Positions 15,240 to 22,074 of a stretch of DNA of 25,471 nucleotides are shown here, piece after piece. The translations under genes were made by a program, and so were the position numbers. The stretch is from JACGMN01 sp964522635 (GTDB lineage Archaea; Halobacteriota; Syntropharchaeia; Alkanophagales; Methanospirareceae): assembly GCA_964522635.1 (NCBI GenBank), contig CAZFWT010000020.1, positions 1 to 25,471 on the forward strand, given 5' to 3'. The notes under the pieces were generated by a model, which worked only from the letters and a program-made list of their open reading frames with translations, did not search any database and was not told the DNA's origin. Numbering within the stretch: position 1 is the first letter of the stretch; each line of letters begins with the position of its first letter.

Positions 15240-15926
15240 ATGAACCGAAGATGTGTGATTTTAGCTGCCGCAGCCGTGGCGGCGATGGTGATAGTGATGG
15301 GAATAGCGGTAGGAGCTGGCAGTGTTGCGGATCACGTGGTGATCAGTGAGGTGCTATCAAACCCGGTGGAGGGTGAGGATGATGGGTATCGGTGGATAGA
15401 GCTCTACAATCCAACAGGCGAAGCAGTAGATATTTCTGGCTGGACAGGTGGCAGTACCGAAAATCCTGACCAGTTCACGATCCCGGAAGGGACAAGTATG
15501 GGCGCATATACCTGCTATCTCATTGGCGAGATCGAAGTTTTTCCCAAAGATCATGAGGCGGATCTTGCAATCGCAAACAGTCGTGAAGACGCACACATAT
15601 TCCTCAAGACTGCATCCGGAACGATCGTTGACCAACTGGGGTGGGGCGCCAGCGCCGTCTACGAAACTGCTCCCTGTAGCATACCTGAAGAAGGCAAGAG
15701 TCTGCAGCGAAAAGTTAACGATACAATCGATTCTGACGGTATCCACGGTCCTGGCTGGGATACGGATAATAACGCTGCAGATTTCTTCATTGGTGCGCCG
15801 GATCCACGGTGCAGCGAATATGAACCGGTGCCCCCGCTACCCGAACTCGCACCGCTCATCCTCTTCGCCACCGGACTCTGCATGCTCGCCGGGTACATGC
15901 TACTAGCACGACGACGCACGCGGTGA
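15240..15926 (+). CDS. Secreted lamin-tail-domain protein with PEF-like C-terminal sorting signal
   Basis: The 228-residue product starts with a signal peptide (MNRRCVILAAAAVAAMVIV, cleavage probably after VGAGSVA). Residues about 28-150 form a lamin-tail (LTD) beta domain: HVVISEVLSNP, YRWIELYNPTGEAVDISGW, FTIPEG, then DQLGWG. The C-terminus has PLPELAPLILFATGLCMLAGYM followed by LLARRRTR, the tripartite motif-helix-basic pattern of PEF-CTERM proteins, substrates of archaeosortases. So it is probably cut and fixed to a surface lipid by the enzyme encoded at 18474. I take the ATG at 15240, not one 102 bp upstream, because signal peptide and leaderless TATA fit. Confidence 0.85.
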   Translation: MNRRCVILAAAAVAAMVIVMGIAVGAGSVADHVVISEVLSNPVEGEDDGYRWIELYNPTGEAVDISGWTGGSTENPDQFTIPEGTSMGAYTCYLIGEIEVFPKDHEADLAIANSREDAHIFLKTASGTIVDQLGWGASAVYETAPCSIPEEGKSLQRKVNDTIDSDGIHGPGWDTDNNAADFFIGAPDPRCSEYEPVPPLPELAPLILFATGLCMLAGYMLLARRRTR

Positions 15927-15997
15927 CTGACCGATCCATAACCACCTGGATCATCAACGGAGCGGCTATGCGCGCAGACAGCAGAGTAGATGCCCCA

Positions 15998-16095
15998 CTC
16001 CCGCTTCGCTTCCCAGGTCTGGATCTCGCCTTGTAGCGGGACAGCCTCGCAAGCTTCTCATCCATAAGCGAGTTCGTAAGCAATGTCATCCTGGA
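15998..16095 (-). pseudogene. Truncated copy of the 5' part of the coiled-coil gene
   Basis: Matches 17599-17697 in the same orientation; by hand count about 86 of 98 aligned bases agree, the first 33 without mismatch, with one single-base deletion that shifts the frame. Its translation keeps LTNSLM-x-EKLARLSRYK. The parent gene encodes 236 residues; only about 32 codons remain here. Confidence 0.8.
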
Positions 16096-16116
16096 GCCGA
16101 GGGCTCGATAGCCCCG

Positions 16117-16128
16117 CAAGCTTTAAGT
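16117..16128 (+). promoter_or_regulatory. BRE/TATA element of the UPF0175 toxin-antitoxin pair
   Basis: GCAAGCTTTAAGTC lies 28 bp upstream of the antitoxin start at 16152 and abuts the coiled-coil gene remnant, predicting a leaderless transcript. Confidence 0.5.
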
Positions 16129-16151
16129 CTACAAACTACAAATACGTAAAC

Positions 16152-16454
16152 ATGAACCGTACCATCTCGATTAGGCCGACTGACGAGCTGATGAAGAAGC
16201 TCGAGAAGTTGGGGTGGATTGAGCAGAAGGAGCGATCCGTGTTGCTGAGGCGCATTTTAATGACGGGTCTCGATGAGGAATTAAAAAGGCGTGCGCTCGC
16301 CTTATACCGTGAGCGAAAGGTATCGCTGGCGAAAGCGGCTGAGCTTGCGGATATCTCCGTGAGGGAGATGATGGATCTGATCAAGGAAAGAGGACTCGCG
16401 CTCCATATCACGAGTGAAGAGCTCCGGGAAGATTTCGAGGCTGCACTGCGGTGA
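16152..16454 (+). CDS. UPF0175-family antitoxin
   Basis: The 100-residue product has an N-terminal ribbon-helix-helix-like strand (NRTISIRPTDELMKKLEKL) and the UPF0175 core ALYRERKVSLAKAAELADIS, then a C-terminal toxin-binding tail. Genes of this family usually precede a DUF3368 PIN-type nuclease, as here, where stop and start overlap (GTGA). It should neutralise that toxin and repress the operon. The ATG at 16152 is chosen over an upstream one at 16083, which lies in the remnant repeat. Confidence 0.85.
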   Translation: MNRTISIRPTDELMKKLEKLGWIEQKERSVLLRRILMTGLDEELKRRALALYRERKVSLAKAAELADISVREMMDLIKERGLALHITSEELREDFEAALR

Positions 16455-16972
16455 CGAACCACAAGATCTGGGTCTTCGATTCCTCACCCTTGATCTATCT
16501 GAATAAGGTTGGGCTAGCGTGGGTGCTCGATGAGTTAGAGGGGGAGAAAATCATACCTCCCGAAGTCTATGAGCAGGTAGTAACCCGAGGTAAGACCCGG
16601 GGAGACGCGGATGCGTTCATTACGGAACGGTTGGTGGAGCAGGGGGTAATCACGGTTGTGCCGGTCGAGAGCGATTTCAAGGCTCGGGTTCGTGGTCTTC
16701 GAGCTGAGCTGCATGAAGGCGAATTGGACGTGCTTGCGCTCGCCGAGAAGAAGAGCGGGACAGCCATTTTGGACGAGAGTATTGCCCGTGAGGTAGCGAC
16801 CGTTTTCCAGATCGAAGTTCACGGCACGCTCTTTTTGCTCTTTTTCATGGTACGAGCTGGAAAGTTGAAGAAGGATGAAGCGCGGGAAAAGGTGAACCTG
16901 ATGATCCACAAAGGATTCCGGCTCGGGCATGAGGAGTATCTCGCCTTTTTGCAGTTACTCGAAAAGCTGTAA
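16451..16972 (+). CDS. DUF3368 PIN-like nuclease toxin
   Basis: A 173-residue protein with PIN-like motifs: VFDSSPLIYLNKVG (D10), LHEGELDVLALAE and AILDESIAREVA, then the DUF3368 signature HGTLFLLFFM...GKLKKDEAREKVNLMIHKGFRL (positions about 128-160). Members are the toxins of UPF0175-DUF3368 pairs and probably cut RNA with Mg2+. It begins with GTG at 16451 overlapping the antitoxin stop. Length and acidic residues appear complete. The pair is flanked by direct repeats of the coiled-coil gene. Confidence 0.85.
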   Translation: MTNHKIWVFDSSPLIYLNKVGLAWVLDELEGEKIIPPEVYEQVVTRGKTRGDADAFITERLVEQGVITVVPVESDFKARVRGLRAELHEGELDVLALAEKKSGTAILDESIAREVATVFQIEVHGTLFLLFFMVRAGKLKKDEAREKVNLMIHKGFRLGHEEYLAFLQLLEKL

Positions 16973-17046
16973 AGCGACTCTTTTGCGCTTCCCGGGCTGA
17001 GTGAGCTGCAACGCTGCGGGCGGATACTGCATGCATGCGCTCCACT

Positions 17047-17757
17047 TCAGTCGTCGAGCGGCCGATGCGACTGCTGGTGACGCGCGGGCGACCGCTGGCG
17101 CAGCGAGTGCCGAGTCATGATTTTCCTAGTTATACCACCGCCGCCCCGCAGATAAGCTGACTCTTTACGGAATTTCACGATCTTCGCGTGCGAGTGCACC
17201 GACCTGGAATCAAGTGCGGCTGCACTGTCGATCAATTCACCGATATTCCGAGCCAGTTCTGGTTTTGACAGGGTATCGGTAAGCCGCTGACAAATCCCGA
17301 TGAGCTCTTCTATGACCACAATCACACAGCCATGTACCAGTACCTCTTTATCCTCAGTCTTCAGCCAGGGCGTATAGGAGGCGAGTACAGATAATTCATG
17401 TGTGAACTGAGCAGCAAGCGTGGTGATCCGGATGTTCATCTCCCGCTGCCGGCAGTCGATCGTCAGGTCCATATCGCGCCATTGCTGTAGCAGCGACTTC
17501 ATCATATAGCGCTTCTTAACGAGATCTTCGATCTCCTGGAGCTGTGATATATTCTCCCTGAGCGCCTGCTGCCGCTGCTTCAAATCACCGAGTATCCGCT
17601 CCCGCTTCGCTTCCCAGGTCTGGATCTCGCCTTTGTAGCGTGACAGCCGCGCCAGTTTCTCCGCCATAAGCGAGTTCGTAAGCTCGGTCGTCCTGGGTGC
17701 ATCCTTACGGGAGGAGCCGAAGAGCTTATTGAGCCGCTGCATCTGGAGTTGGTTCAC
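17047..17757 (-). CDS. Coiled-coil protein, unknown
   Basis: A 236-residue cytoplasmic protein without signal or membrane segment. Residues 25-90 form heptad-rich helix (LARLSRYKGEIQTWEAKRER, LKQRQQALRENISQLQEIEDLVKKR), and 115-185 another helical region. The last 40 residues (GGGGITRKIMTRH and on, rich in R, H, S) look disordered or out of frame with an earlier natural end. No family is recognised. Start is GTG at 17757; an ATG lies five codons inside. Its 5' part is partly duplicated at 15998-16095, which is why I think it is a mobile or repeat-prone gene. Confidence 0.6.
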   Translation of the reverse strand: MNQLQMQRLNKLFGSSRKDAPRTTELTNSLMAEKLARLSRYKGEIQTWEAKRERILGDLKQRQQALRENISQLQEIEDLVKKRYMMKSLLQQWRDMDLTIDCRQREMNIRITTLAAQFTHELSVLASYTPWLKTEDKEVLVHGCVIVVIEELIGICQRLTDTLSKPELARNIGELIDSAAALDSRSVHSHAKIVKFRKESAYLRGGGGITRKIMTRHSLRQRSPARHQQSHRPLDD

Positions 17758-17788
17758 GTAGGTACCATCAGTCCATTGGTTGTGGTAG

Positions 17789-17806
17789 CTATATAAAGCT
17801 TGCGGT
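17789..17806 (-). promoter_or_regulatory. BRE/TATA element of the coiled-coil gene
   Basis: On the minus strand CCGCAAGCTTTATATAGC is centred about 36 bp upstream of the GTG start at 17757. It shares GCAAGCTTTA with the two elements at 15208 and 16117. Confidence 0.55.
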
Positions 17807-17894
17807 TTTCAGAACCTAACCTAAAGATCGAGAAGCCTGGAGAAGTGCCTTCTTTTTTCTTCCTGCTTCAGAGCTAGCTGCGAACGGGATGGGA

Positions 17895-18273
17895 TAGTTC
17901 AACTTTACTGAAACAAAACCGTACACACTCTGCAGTGGTGAGAAACTGAAAGTTGAGATCGGAGCTTTTAGTGACGGAACGTTCTCTAAAAAAGGAGAAC
18001 TTGAAATATCGGGGAAGGGACAACTTATTGTTTAGGGGGTGTGGGTCCAACTTATATCCAGACCGTCGCTTTTACAATTCAAAATTTAGAGTATCTTGCG
18101 TTTTAATTGACTATGATAAGTGGACAAGTAGCAATACAAACTACGGAGGGACGGGGGTAAATTCTGAGACACACATCACATATCCCTATCCCGAGCTGTG
18201 TACAATCGGCCTCTTCGGTGTTGGTCTGCTCACGCTTGTCGGCTACATTCGCTACAGTAGAAGAACCCTAAAA
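17895..18273 (+). pseudogene. Decayed surface protein gene with PEF-like sorting tail
   Basis: Three successive frames read as parts of one beta-rich exported protein: NFTETKPYTLCSGEKLKVEI to GKGQLIV, then a shift near 18035 to GGVGPTYIQTVAFTIQNLEYL, then a shift near 18105 to IDYDKWTSSNTNYGGTGVN and a tail YPELCTIGLFGVGLLTLVGY followed by IRYSRR. The tail has the PE-motif, helix and basic end of PEF-CTERM substrates. No signal peptide is visible. Base composition is AT-rich, unlike the flanking genes. The long frame 17953-18477 that runs through it continues past the tail only by absence of a stop. Confidence 0.65.
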
Positions 18274-18439
18274 TTGAGTGTCGAGAAGCTCAGTTTATTT
18301 TACTTCTCGTGCTCATCTTTTGCCATACTGGGCGAAGCTGTGTTTCTTGAGCTTTGCTTTGAGTTCCCCGCAGGTAACGTTGTTACTACTTGTTCCTGCT
18401 TTATATCTGCTTGGGATCTGCCTCGATTAGAAGGGGAAA

Positions 18440-18450
18440 GGGTTTATAAA
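18440..18450 (+). promoter_or_regulatory. TATA box of the archaeosortase operon
   Basis: GGGTTTATAAAAC is centred 28 bp before the ATG at 18474, so the mRNA should be leaderless or nearly so. Confidence 0.6.
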
Positions 18451-18473
18451 ACGAGGAAAATAAGAAAGGTTAC

Positions 18474-19304
18474 ATGAAACCATTAAGGGTTATGATCTTC
18501 ATCGCGCTCATTCTGGCGCTCCTGTACTTCCGTACAGTTCACTGGCTCGTCCACGCCTGGCTCACTGACCCGTGCTATTCGCACGGTTTTCTCGTTAGTA
18601 TCATCTCCGCCTTCCTCGCCTGGCGCGCGCTCCGCTCCGCCCGTGCTCCTTTGCCCGAACGTGAGCCAGGCCCGTACCGCAACGGTCTTTACCTCTTCGC
18701 CTGCGGGCTGCTGATCTACATTCTGGGGTTCATCGCCATCTTCCCCTTCCTCATGGCCGTGTCGTTCTTGTTCACGCTCAGCGGTTTGATCCTGTACTTC
18801 TATGGCACAGCGTTGACGCGTGCGCTGCTCTTCCCGGTCGCGTACCTCAGCTTCGCCATCCCGCTGCCCGCAGAGCTCCTGGATGTACTGGGCTACCATC
18901 TCCAGGCGCTCTCCGTGCGCTATCCCGCTGCGCTGCTCGCGCTGCTCGGCGTTCCCGTCACACGGGTCGGCGCTGAGATTCACCTTGCCCAAGCGGCTTT
19001 CACCGTCGGGCTGCCCTGCAGCGGGATGAATTCGCTCATCGCGCTGCTCGCGCTCGCCGCGCTCTTCATTTACCTGCTCCAGTGCCCGTGGTACCGGAAA
19101 GCCGCGCTGCTCTGCGCCGCCGTGCCCATCGCGATCTTCGCGAATATCGCTCGCGTCACCGCGCTGCTCCTGATCGCGCACGCGTACGGCGCGGAGTCAG
19201 CGACTGGATTTTACCACACACTTTTCAGCCCGTTGCTTTTCATTATCGCCTTTATATGCCTGATCGCGCTCAGTATACCTGTGGGCTGCAAGGTCCGCGT
19301 CTAA
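18474..19304 (+). CDS. Exosortase/archaeosortase family transpeptidase
   Basis: A 276-residue polytopic membrane protein (about eight helices). The active-site triad of the family is visible: C182 in GLPCSGMNSL, R227 in ANIARVTALL, and H248 in GFYHTLFS. Archaeosortases cut surface proteins at a short motif before a C-terminal helix and join them to a lipid. Substrates in this window would be the PEF-like tails at 15240-15926 and 22075-22653 and formerly the pseudogene just upstream. Within the family the pairing with PEF motifs suggests archaeosortase C, but exact subclass is not resolved by eye. An EpsI gene follows after 21 bp, so the two form an operon. Confidence 0.9.
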   Translation: MKPLRVMIFIALILALLYFRTVHWLVHAWLTDPCYSHGFLVSIISAFLAWRALRSARAPLPEREPGPYRNGLYLFACGLLIYILGFIAIFPFLMAVSFLFTLSGLILYFYGTALTRALLFPVAYLSFAIPLPAELLDVLGYHLQALSVRYPAALLALLGVPVTRVGAEIHLAQAAFTVGLPCSGMNSLIALLALAALFIYLLQCPWYRKAALLCAAVPIAIFANIARVTALLLIAHAYGAESATGFYHTLFSPLLFIIAFICLIALSIPVGCKVRV

Positions 19305-19325
19305 GTTCCCTGTCGAGCATCTCCG

Positions 19326-20228
19326 ATGGTTACCGACAAAGAAAGCGACGAGACGTTTGGAGACTTCTTCGAGGACTATGCAAAGATCTTCGGACTGCTG
19401 GTGCTTGCGTTCGTCATTATCTTGCTCTTCTCCACACCCTCCATGATCCTCGCCAAGCAGGTCACGATGATCGGCACCGAGCTCTCATATGCAACCGGCG
19501 AAGAATTGCCGGTGCGTACGAAGCTGGATCTGGGGAATACCGAGCATATGCAGGCATTTCCCAAACAGATCGGCGAGTGGACTGCGTTCGATTACAATAC
19601 CACGAGGCTGATGGAGCAGCTGGGGGCTGATGTGGTGCTCATGCGCGCCTACTCGCATCCACAATTCTATCAACCTGTGTTCTTCCTCATCATGCAGTCG
19701 AATAACCGTACGAGCTTTCACCCGCCCATCATCTGCTATCCTGCTCTGGGGTATACCATCGAGGATGAGGGCAAGGAGATGGTCACAGTACATAACGTGA
19801 GCTGGGTAGAAGACCCGTGGCTGTCCAAGCCTGATATGAGGCGGAACGAAGCAATCCTACCGGTGAAAAAGCTCGTGGTCGTGAAGAACTCGCCCGATAC
19901 GGGCAAGATTATTGAACGGCGTGTCGTGCTCTATTTTTACGTGAAGGAGCCGCCACTGAGCTCTGATACCATCACTATGGTGCGAGTAGAGGCGCTTGCA
20001 CCAACGGACGGCTCGTATGAAGGGGTCCTCAATGTATCCCGGGAGTTTATGGGTTACACGATCCCCCTCATGTTTGAAGTGCAGCGCCCGGAGCGAAGCT
20101 TCTTTGCCTCGCTCGCCACGGGCTCTATCGCAGATAAATTCGTGCTCCTCTTGCTCTTCCTCGCGCCTGTTGCTGTTATCTTCTTTCCCGAGCTGCGTGC
20201 TCTCGCGGACCGAAGGTCGCGCACCTGA
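19326..20228 (+). CDS. EpsI-type exosortase-associated protein
   Basis: A 300-residue protein with an N-terminal membrane segment (about 20-42), an outer domain and a C-terminal segment (about 268-290). The block FHPPIICYPALGYTIEDEG (H132, C137) matches the H-x-P-x-x-C-Y-x-x-x-G hallmark of EpsI (DUF3485), which in many exosortase systems is fused to or next to the sortase. Its exact function is unknown; the conserved histidine and cysteine suggest a catalytic or redox role in the sorting path. The C-terminal anchor is unlike the short bacterial EpsI. It runs to 73 bp before the assembly gap. Confidence 0.85.
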   Translation: MVTDKESDETFGDFFEDYAKIFGLLVLAFVIILLFSTPSMILAKQVTMIGTELSYATGEELPVRTKLDLGNTEHMQAFPKQIGEWTAFDYNTTRLMEQLGADVVLMRAYSHPQFYQPVFFLIMQSNNRTSFHPPIICYPALGYTIEDEGKEMVTVHNVSWVEDPWLSKPDMRRNEAILPVKKLVVVKNSPDTGKIIERRVVLYFYVKEPPLSSDTITMVRVEALAPTDGSYEGVLNVSREFMGYTIPLMFEVQRPERSFFASLATGSIADKFVLLLLFLAPVAVIFFPELRALADRRSRT

Positions 20229-20301
20229 CCCGAGGTGCGATGAAAACGACGCGCGCTCGTTAACGGCAGGTGAGACGCGCGATTGAGCACCTGCCGATCT
20301 A

Positions 20302-20401
20302 NNNNNNNNNNNNNNNNNNNNNNNNNNNNNNNNNNNNNNNNNNNNNNNNNNNNNNNNNNNNNNNNNNNNNNNNNNNNNNNNNNNNNNNNNNNNNNNNNNN
20401 N
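20302..20401. other. Assembly gap (100 N)
   Basis: Exactly 100 N, a standard placeholder of unknown true length. It cuts the minus-strand gene starting at 20614, and genes may be missing between the EpsI gene and the cohesin-dockerin cluster. Confidence 0.98.
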
Positions 20402-20614
20402 GCGAGCCGAATGAATGAGCAAGGCGAAGAGGATGAGCCCATGGAAGATAATGCCGTACCTGGCAAAGACGTCCCCGTGCTCGGCTGCATACGCCGTGAC
20501 GAGCTCCGCCGCACCGATGAGTAGCAGGTACAGGAGCGTGATAAGGGCACGGCGTCGGAAGAACGATTCACCGGTCAGCACTGGCGTATCACCAGGTAGC
20601 CTCGATTCTGCCAT
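20402..20614 (-). CDS. Partial membrane protein, possible CPBP-family intramembrane protease
   Basis: The visible 70 residues begin MAESRLPGDTPVLTG and continue with two membrane segments, ALITLLYLLLIGAAELVTAY and YGIIFHGLILFALLIHSA. This resembles the start of archaeal CPBP (CAAX protease-like) proteins, which often carry such an N-terminal helix pair with a histidine. The catalytic EE-x-x-x-R and later motifs would lie in the gap, so the call is uncertain. CPBP enzymes process prenylated or other membrane proteins and would suit a sorting locus. Confidence 0.45.
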
Positions 20615-20760
20615 CTGGCTATACCTAAGCGCAGATGCAAGGTAAAGGTTTCTTCTTCCACGCGCATCGCCGCCGCGCGCTGAAGCGGATACTTGTCAAG
20701 AAGAGATGGCAAGCGCTCATACTCCTCGACTCGTATTTTGATACAAAACTTGACGGGCAC
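20575..20760 (-). CDS. Small hypothetical protein
   Basis: 61 codons from ATG with GAGG just upstream. The sequence VKFCIKIRVEEYERLPSLLDKY, then AAAMRVEEETFTLHLRL, has alternating strand and helix character and balanced codon use, but the final 15 codons overlap the next gene by 40 bp. No family is recognised. It is divergent from the poly-threonine gene at 20871. Confidence 0.3.
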   Translation of the reverse strand: MPVKFCIKIRVEEYERLPSLLDKYPLQRAAAMRVEEETFTLHLRLGIARWQNRGYLVIRQC

Positions 20761-20801
20761 ATGTCCTCATCAACGGCTTCTGAACCGTCCGTTGCGAGCA
20801 G

Positions 20802-20818
20802 TTGCTCACGTTGAGCAA
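20802..20818. promoter_or_regulatory. Perfect 7-bp inverted repeat, operator candidate
   Basis: TTGCTCA-cgt-TGAGCAA lies about 20 bp upstream of the TATA box at 20836 and between two divergent frames. This is the position of an activator or repressor site for the cohesin-dockerin operon. Confidence 0.4.
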
Positions 20819-20834
20819 TGTTGTCCATCGGAAA

Positions 20835-20844
20835 CTTTATATAC
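20835..20844 (+). promoter_or_regulatory. TATA box of the cohesin-dockerin operon
   Basis: CTTTATATAC, preceded by a GAAA BRE-like stretch, is centred about 31 bp before the ATG at 20871, leaving a leader of about 6 bases. Confidence 0.6.
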
Positions 20845-20870
20845 ACCACAAAAATGTACTATCCTATAAG

Positions 20871-21191
20871 ATGATCTCCTCAGTAACGACGACCACCACC
20901 ACCACAACGACGACCACGACGACAGCGACGGCAATTGGGGTCTCGCATACCGCTGTCTACGGCGCGCTCGCCGTCTGTATCCTCATCGTTCTGCTCATTG
21001 CGAAGGAACTGCTCAGCGCGTATGGCGAAGAAGGCGAAGCGAAGCGAAGCGGCGGCCGCGCGGCGGAAGAAGCGGAAGGTGGCACGTGTGTCACGGCAAA
21101 ATCGCTCGCCCGAAATCTCAGCGCCGCAATCTATCCGCTGCTCTTCTGTTTCATCATCATCGTCGCCGTTAAGGTACTGGAGGTGCTCTGA
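20871..21191 (+). CDS. Small two-helix membrane protein with poly-threonine N-terminus
   Basis: The 106-residue product begins MISSV then 13 consecutive threonines and ATA, followed by a membrane helix (about 24-44, VYGALAVCILIVLLIAKELL), a charged loop (EEGEAKRSGGRAAEEAEGG) and a second helix at the end (AIYPLLFCFIIIVAVKVLEVL). The threonines are coded by mixed ACN codons from a simple-repeat DNA tract. By topology the tract would lie outside the cell and could be O-glycosylated, or act as a wall spacer. No family is recognised. It is the first gene of the operon and its stop lies 3 bp before the next ATG. Confidence 0.7.
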   Translation: MISSVTTTTTTTTTTTTTATAIGVSHTAVYGALAVCILIVLLIAKELLSAYGEEGEAKRSGGRAAEEAEGGTCVTAKSLARNLSAAIYPLLFCFIIIVAVKVLEVL

Positions 21192-21194
21192 AAG

Positions 21195-22055
21195 ATGGCA
21201 GAGAAGAAGAAGGGGATAGTGAAGGCTGATCTGACACGGGCTTGCATCCACACGGCGTTGATTGCGTTTTTCATCATCTGCACGGCCTCGCTGGCGCTGG
21301 CGAATGGCCCCTCGATCACCGTGACACCGTCGAACTTCACTCCTGGAGACCTGGTTACCTTAAACGGAACCGGATTTAAGGCGAACGAGAATATCACGCT
21401 CACGACCACGGTCACCTGCTGGAAGCCAGTCGTTGACGGTCAATGTGAATGTGATATGGAAGACTTTGAGATCCTTCCCGGCGTTCGGTTCGATTTGAGC
21501 GTCCGAGAAGTGAAAGATCATGTCTCGGTCTATATCAAGAAGGGTATCTGGTTGCCCATCGGCCCTGGCACGCCTGGATTCACCTTCGTGTACAACGCAG
21601 CCACGAAGACCTCGAATGTATCAAGCGTGAAGATCCCTACCGGCGGGAGATACAGCATCGACGTGATCGGCGATGCGGTCGACGGTGCCAAGAATTGCAC
21701 GATGACCACGACGGCAACGATGGTGATTCAGGCAGATGGAAGCGGGGCATTCTCCCAGGTATTTGATACTACAGGGATACCTATCTGTTGCATGAGGGTT
21801 ACGGCCACCGGTGAGACCTCCGATCCCTGTACTGTTGACCTGCAGTTGTGCTTGAAAGGGGACGCCAGCAAGGATGGGCATGTGAATGCTTATGATTGCT
21901 GCTGTATCGCACGATATTGCTGTGAGATCCCGGGATACGATAACTGCACGATCTGCTGTACTTCCGCAGATGTGGACGGCACTTCCGGCGTCACGGGCGA
22001 TGATGCACGCTACCTGGCGAGATATCTGGTAGGATTGGAGGATGAGCTACACTAG
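21195..22055 (+). CDS. Secreted dockerin protein, cysteine-rich
   Basis: A 286-residue exported protein: signal peptide (residues 15-37, ALIAFFIICTASLALA), an Ig-like or IPT-like beta region (ITVTPSNFTPGDLVTLNGTG), a middle region with CECD, and a C-terminal type I dockerin. The two dockerin repeats are GDASKDGHVNAYDCCCIARY and ADVDGTSGVTGDDARYLARY, each a Ca2+-binding loop plus helix. Dockerins bind cohesins, which are encoded in the next genes. The dockerin is unusually rich in cysteine, with CCC, CC and CC clusters. It has no membrane tail, so it must be retained by binding. GGAGGTG precedes the start by 9 bases. Confidence 0.85.
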   Translation: MAEKKKGIVKADLTRACIHTALIAFFIICTASLALANGPSITVTPSNFTPGDLVTLNGTGFKANENITLTTTVTCWKPVVDGQCECDMEDFEILPGVRFDLSVREVKDHVSVYIKKGIWLPIGPGTPGFTFVYNAATKTSNVSSVKIPTGGRYSIDVIGDAVDGAKNCTMTTTATMVIQADGSGAFSQVFDTTGIPICCMRVTATGETSDPCTVDLQLCLKGDASKDGHVNAYDCCCIARYCCEIPGYDNCTICCTSADVDGTSGVTGDDARYLARYLVGLEDELH

Positions 22056-22074
22056 GAGGGAAGAGGAAGTAAAG

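Noticed and set aside
17953..18477. A single 174-residue gene
   Set aside because: Only the middle stretch with the PEF-like tail looks real; upstream coding signal lies in other frames, and the frame continues past the basic tail without meaningful sequence.
20054..20301. Minus-strand frame joining the region left of the N run with the membrane protein at 20614
   Set aside because: The N run is a placeholder and the left part lies opposite the EpsI gene end, so the continuous frame is an artefact.
20884..20925. The ACN tract as a repeat-based mobile element or array
   Set aside because: It is a simple coding repeat in frame with a membrane protein and has no unit spacing beyond the triplet.
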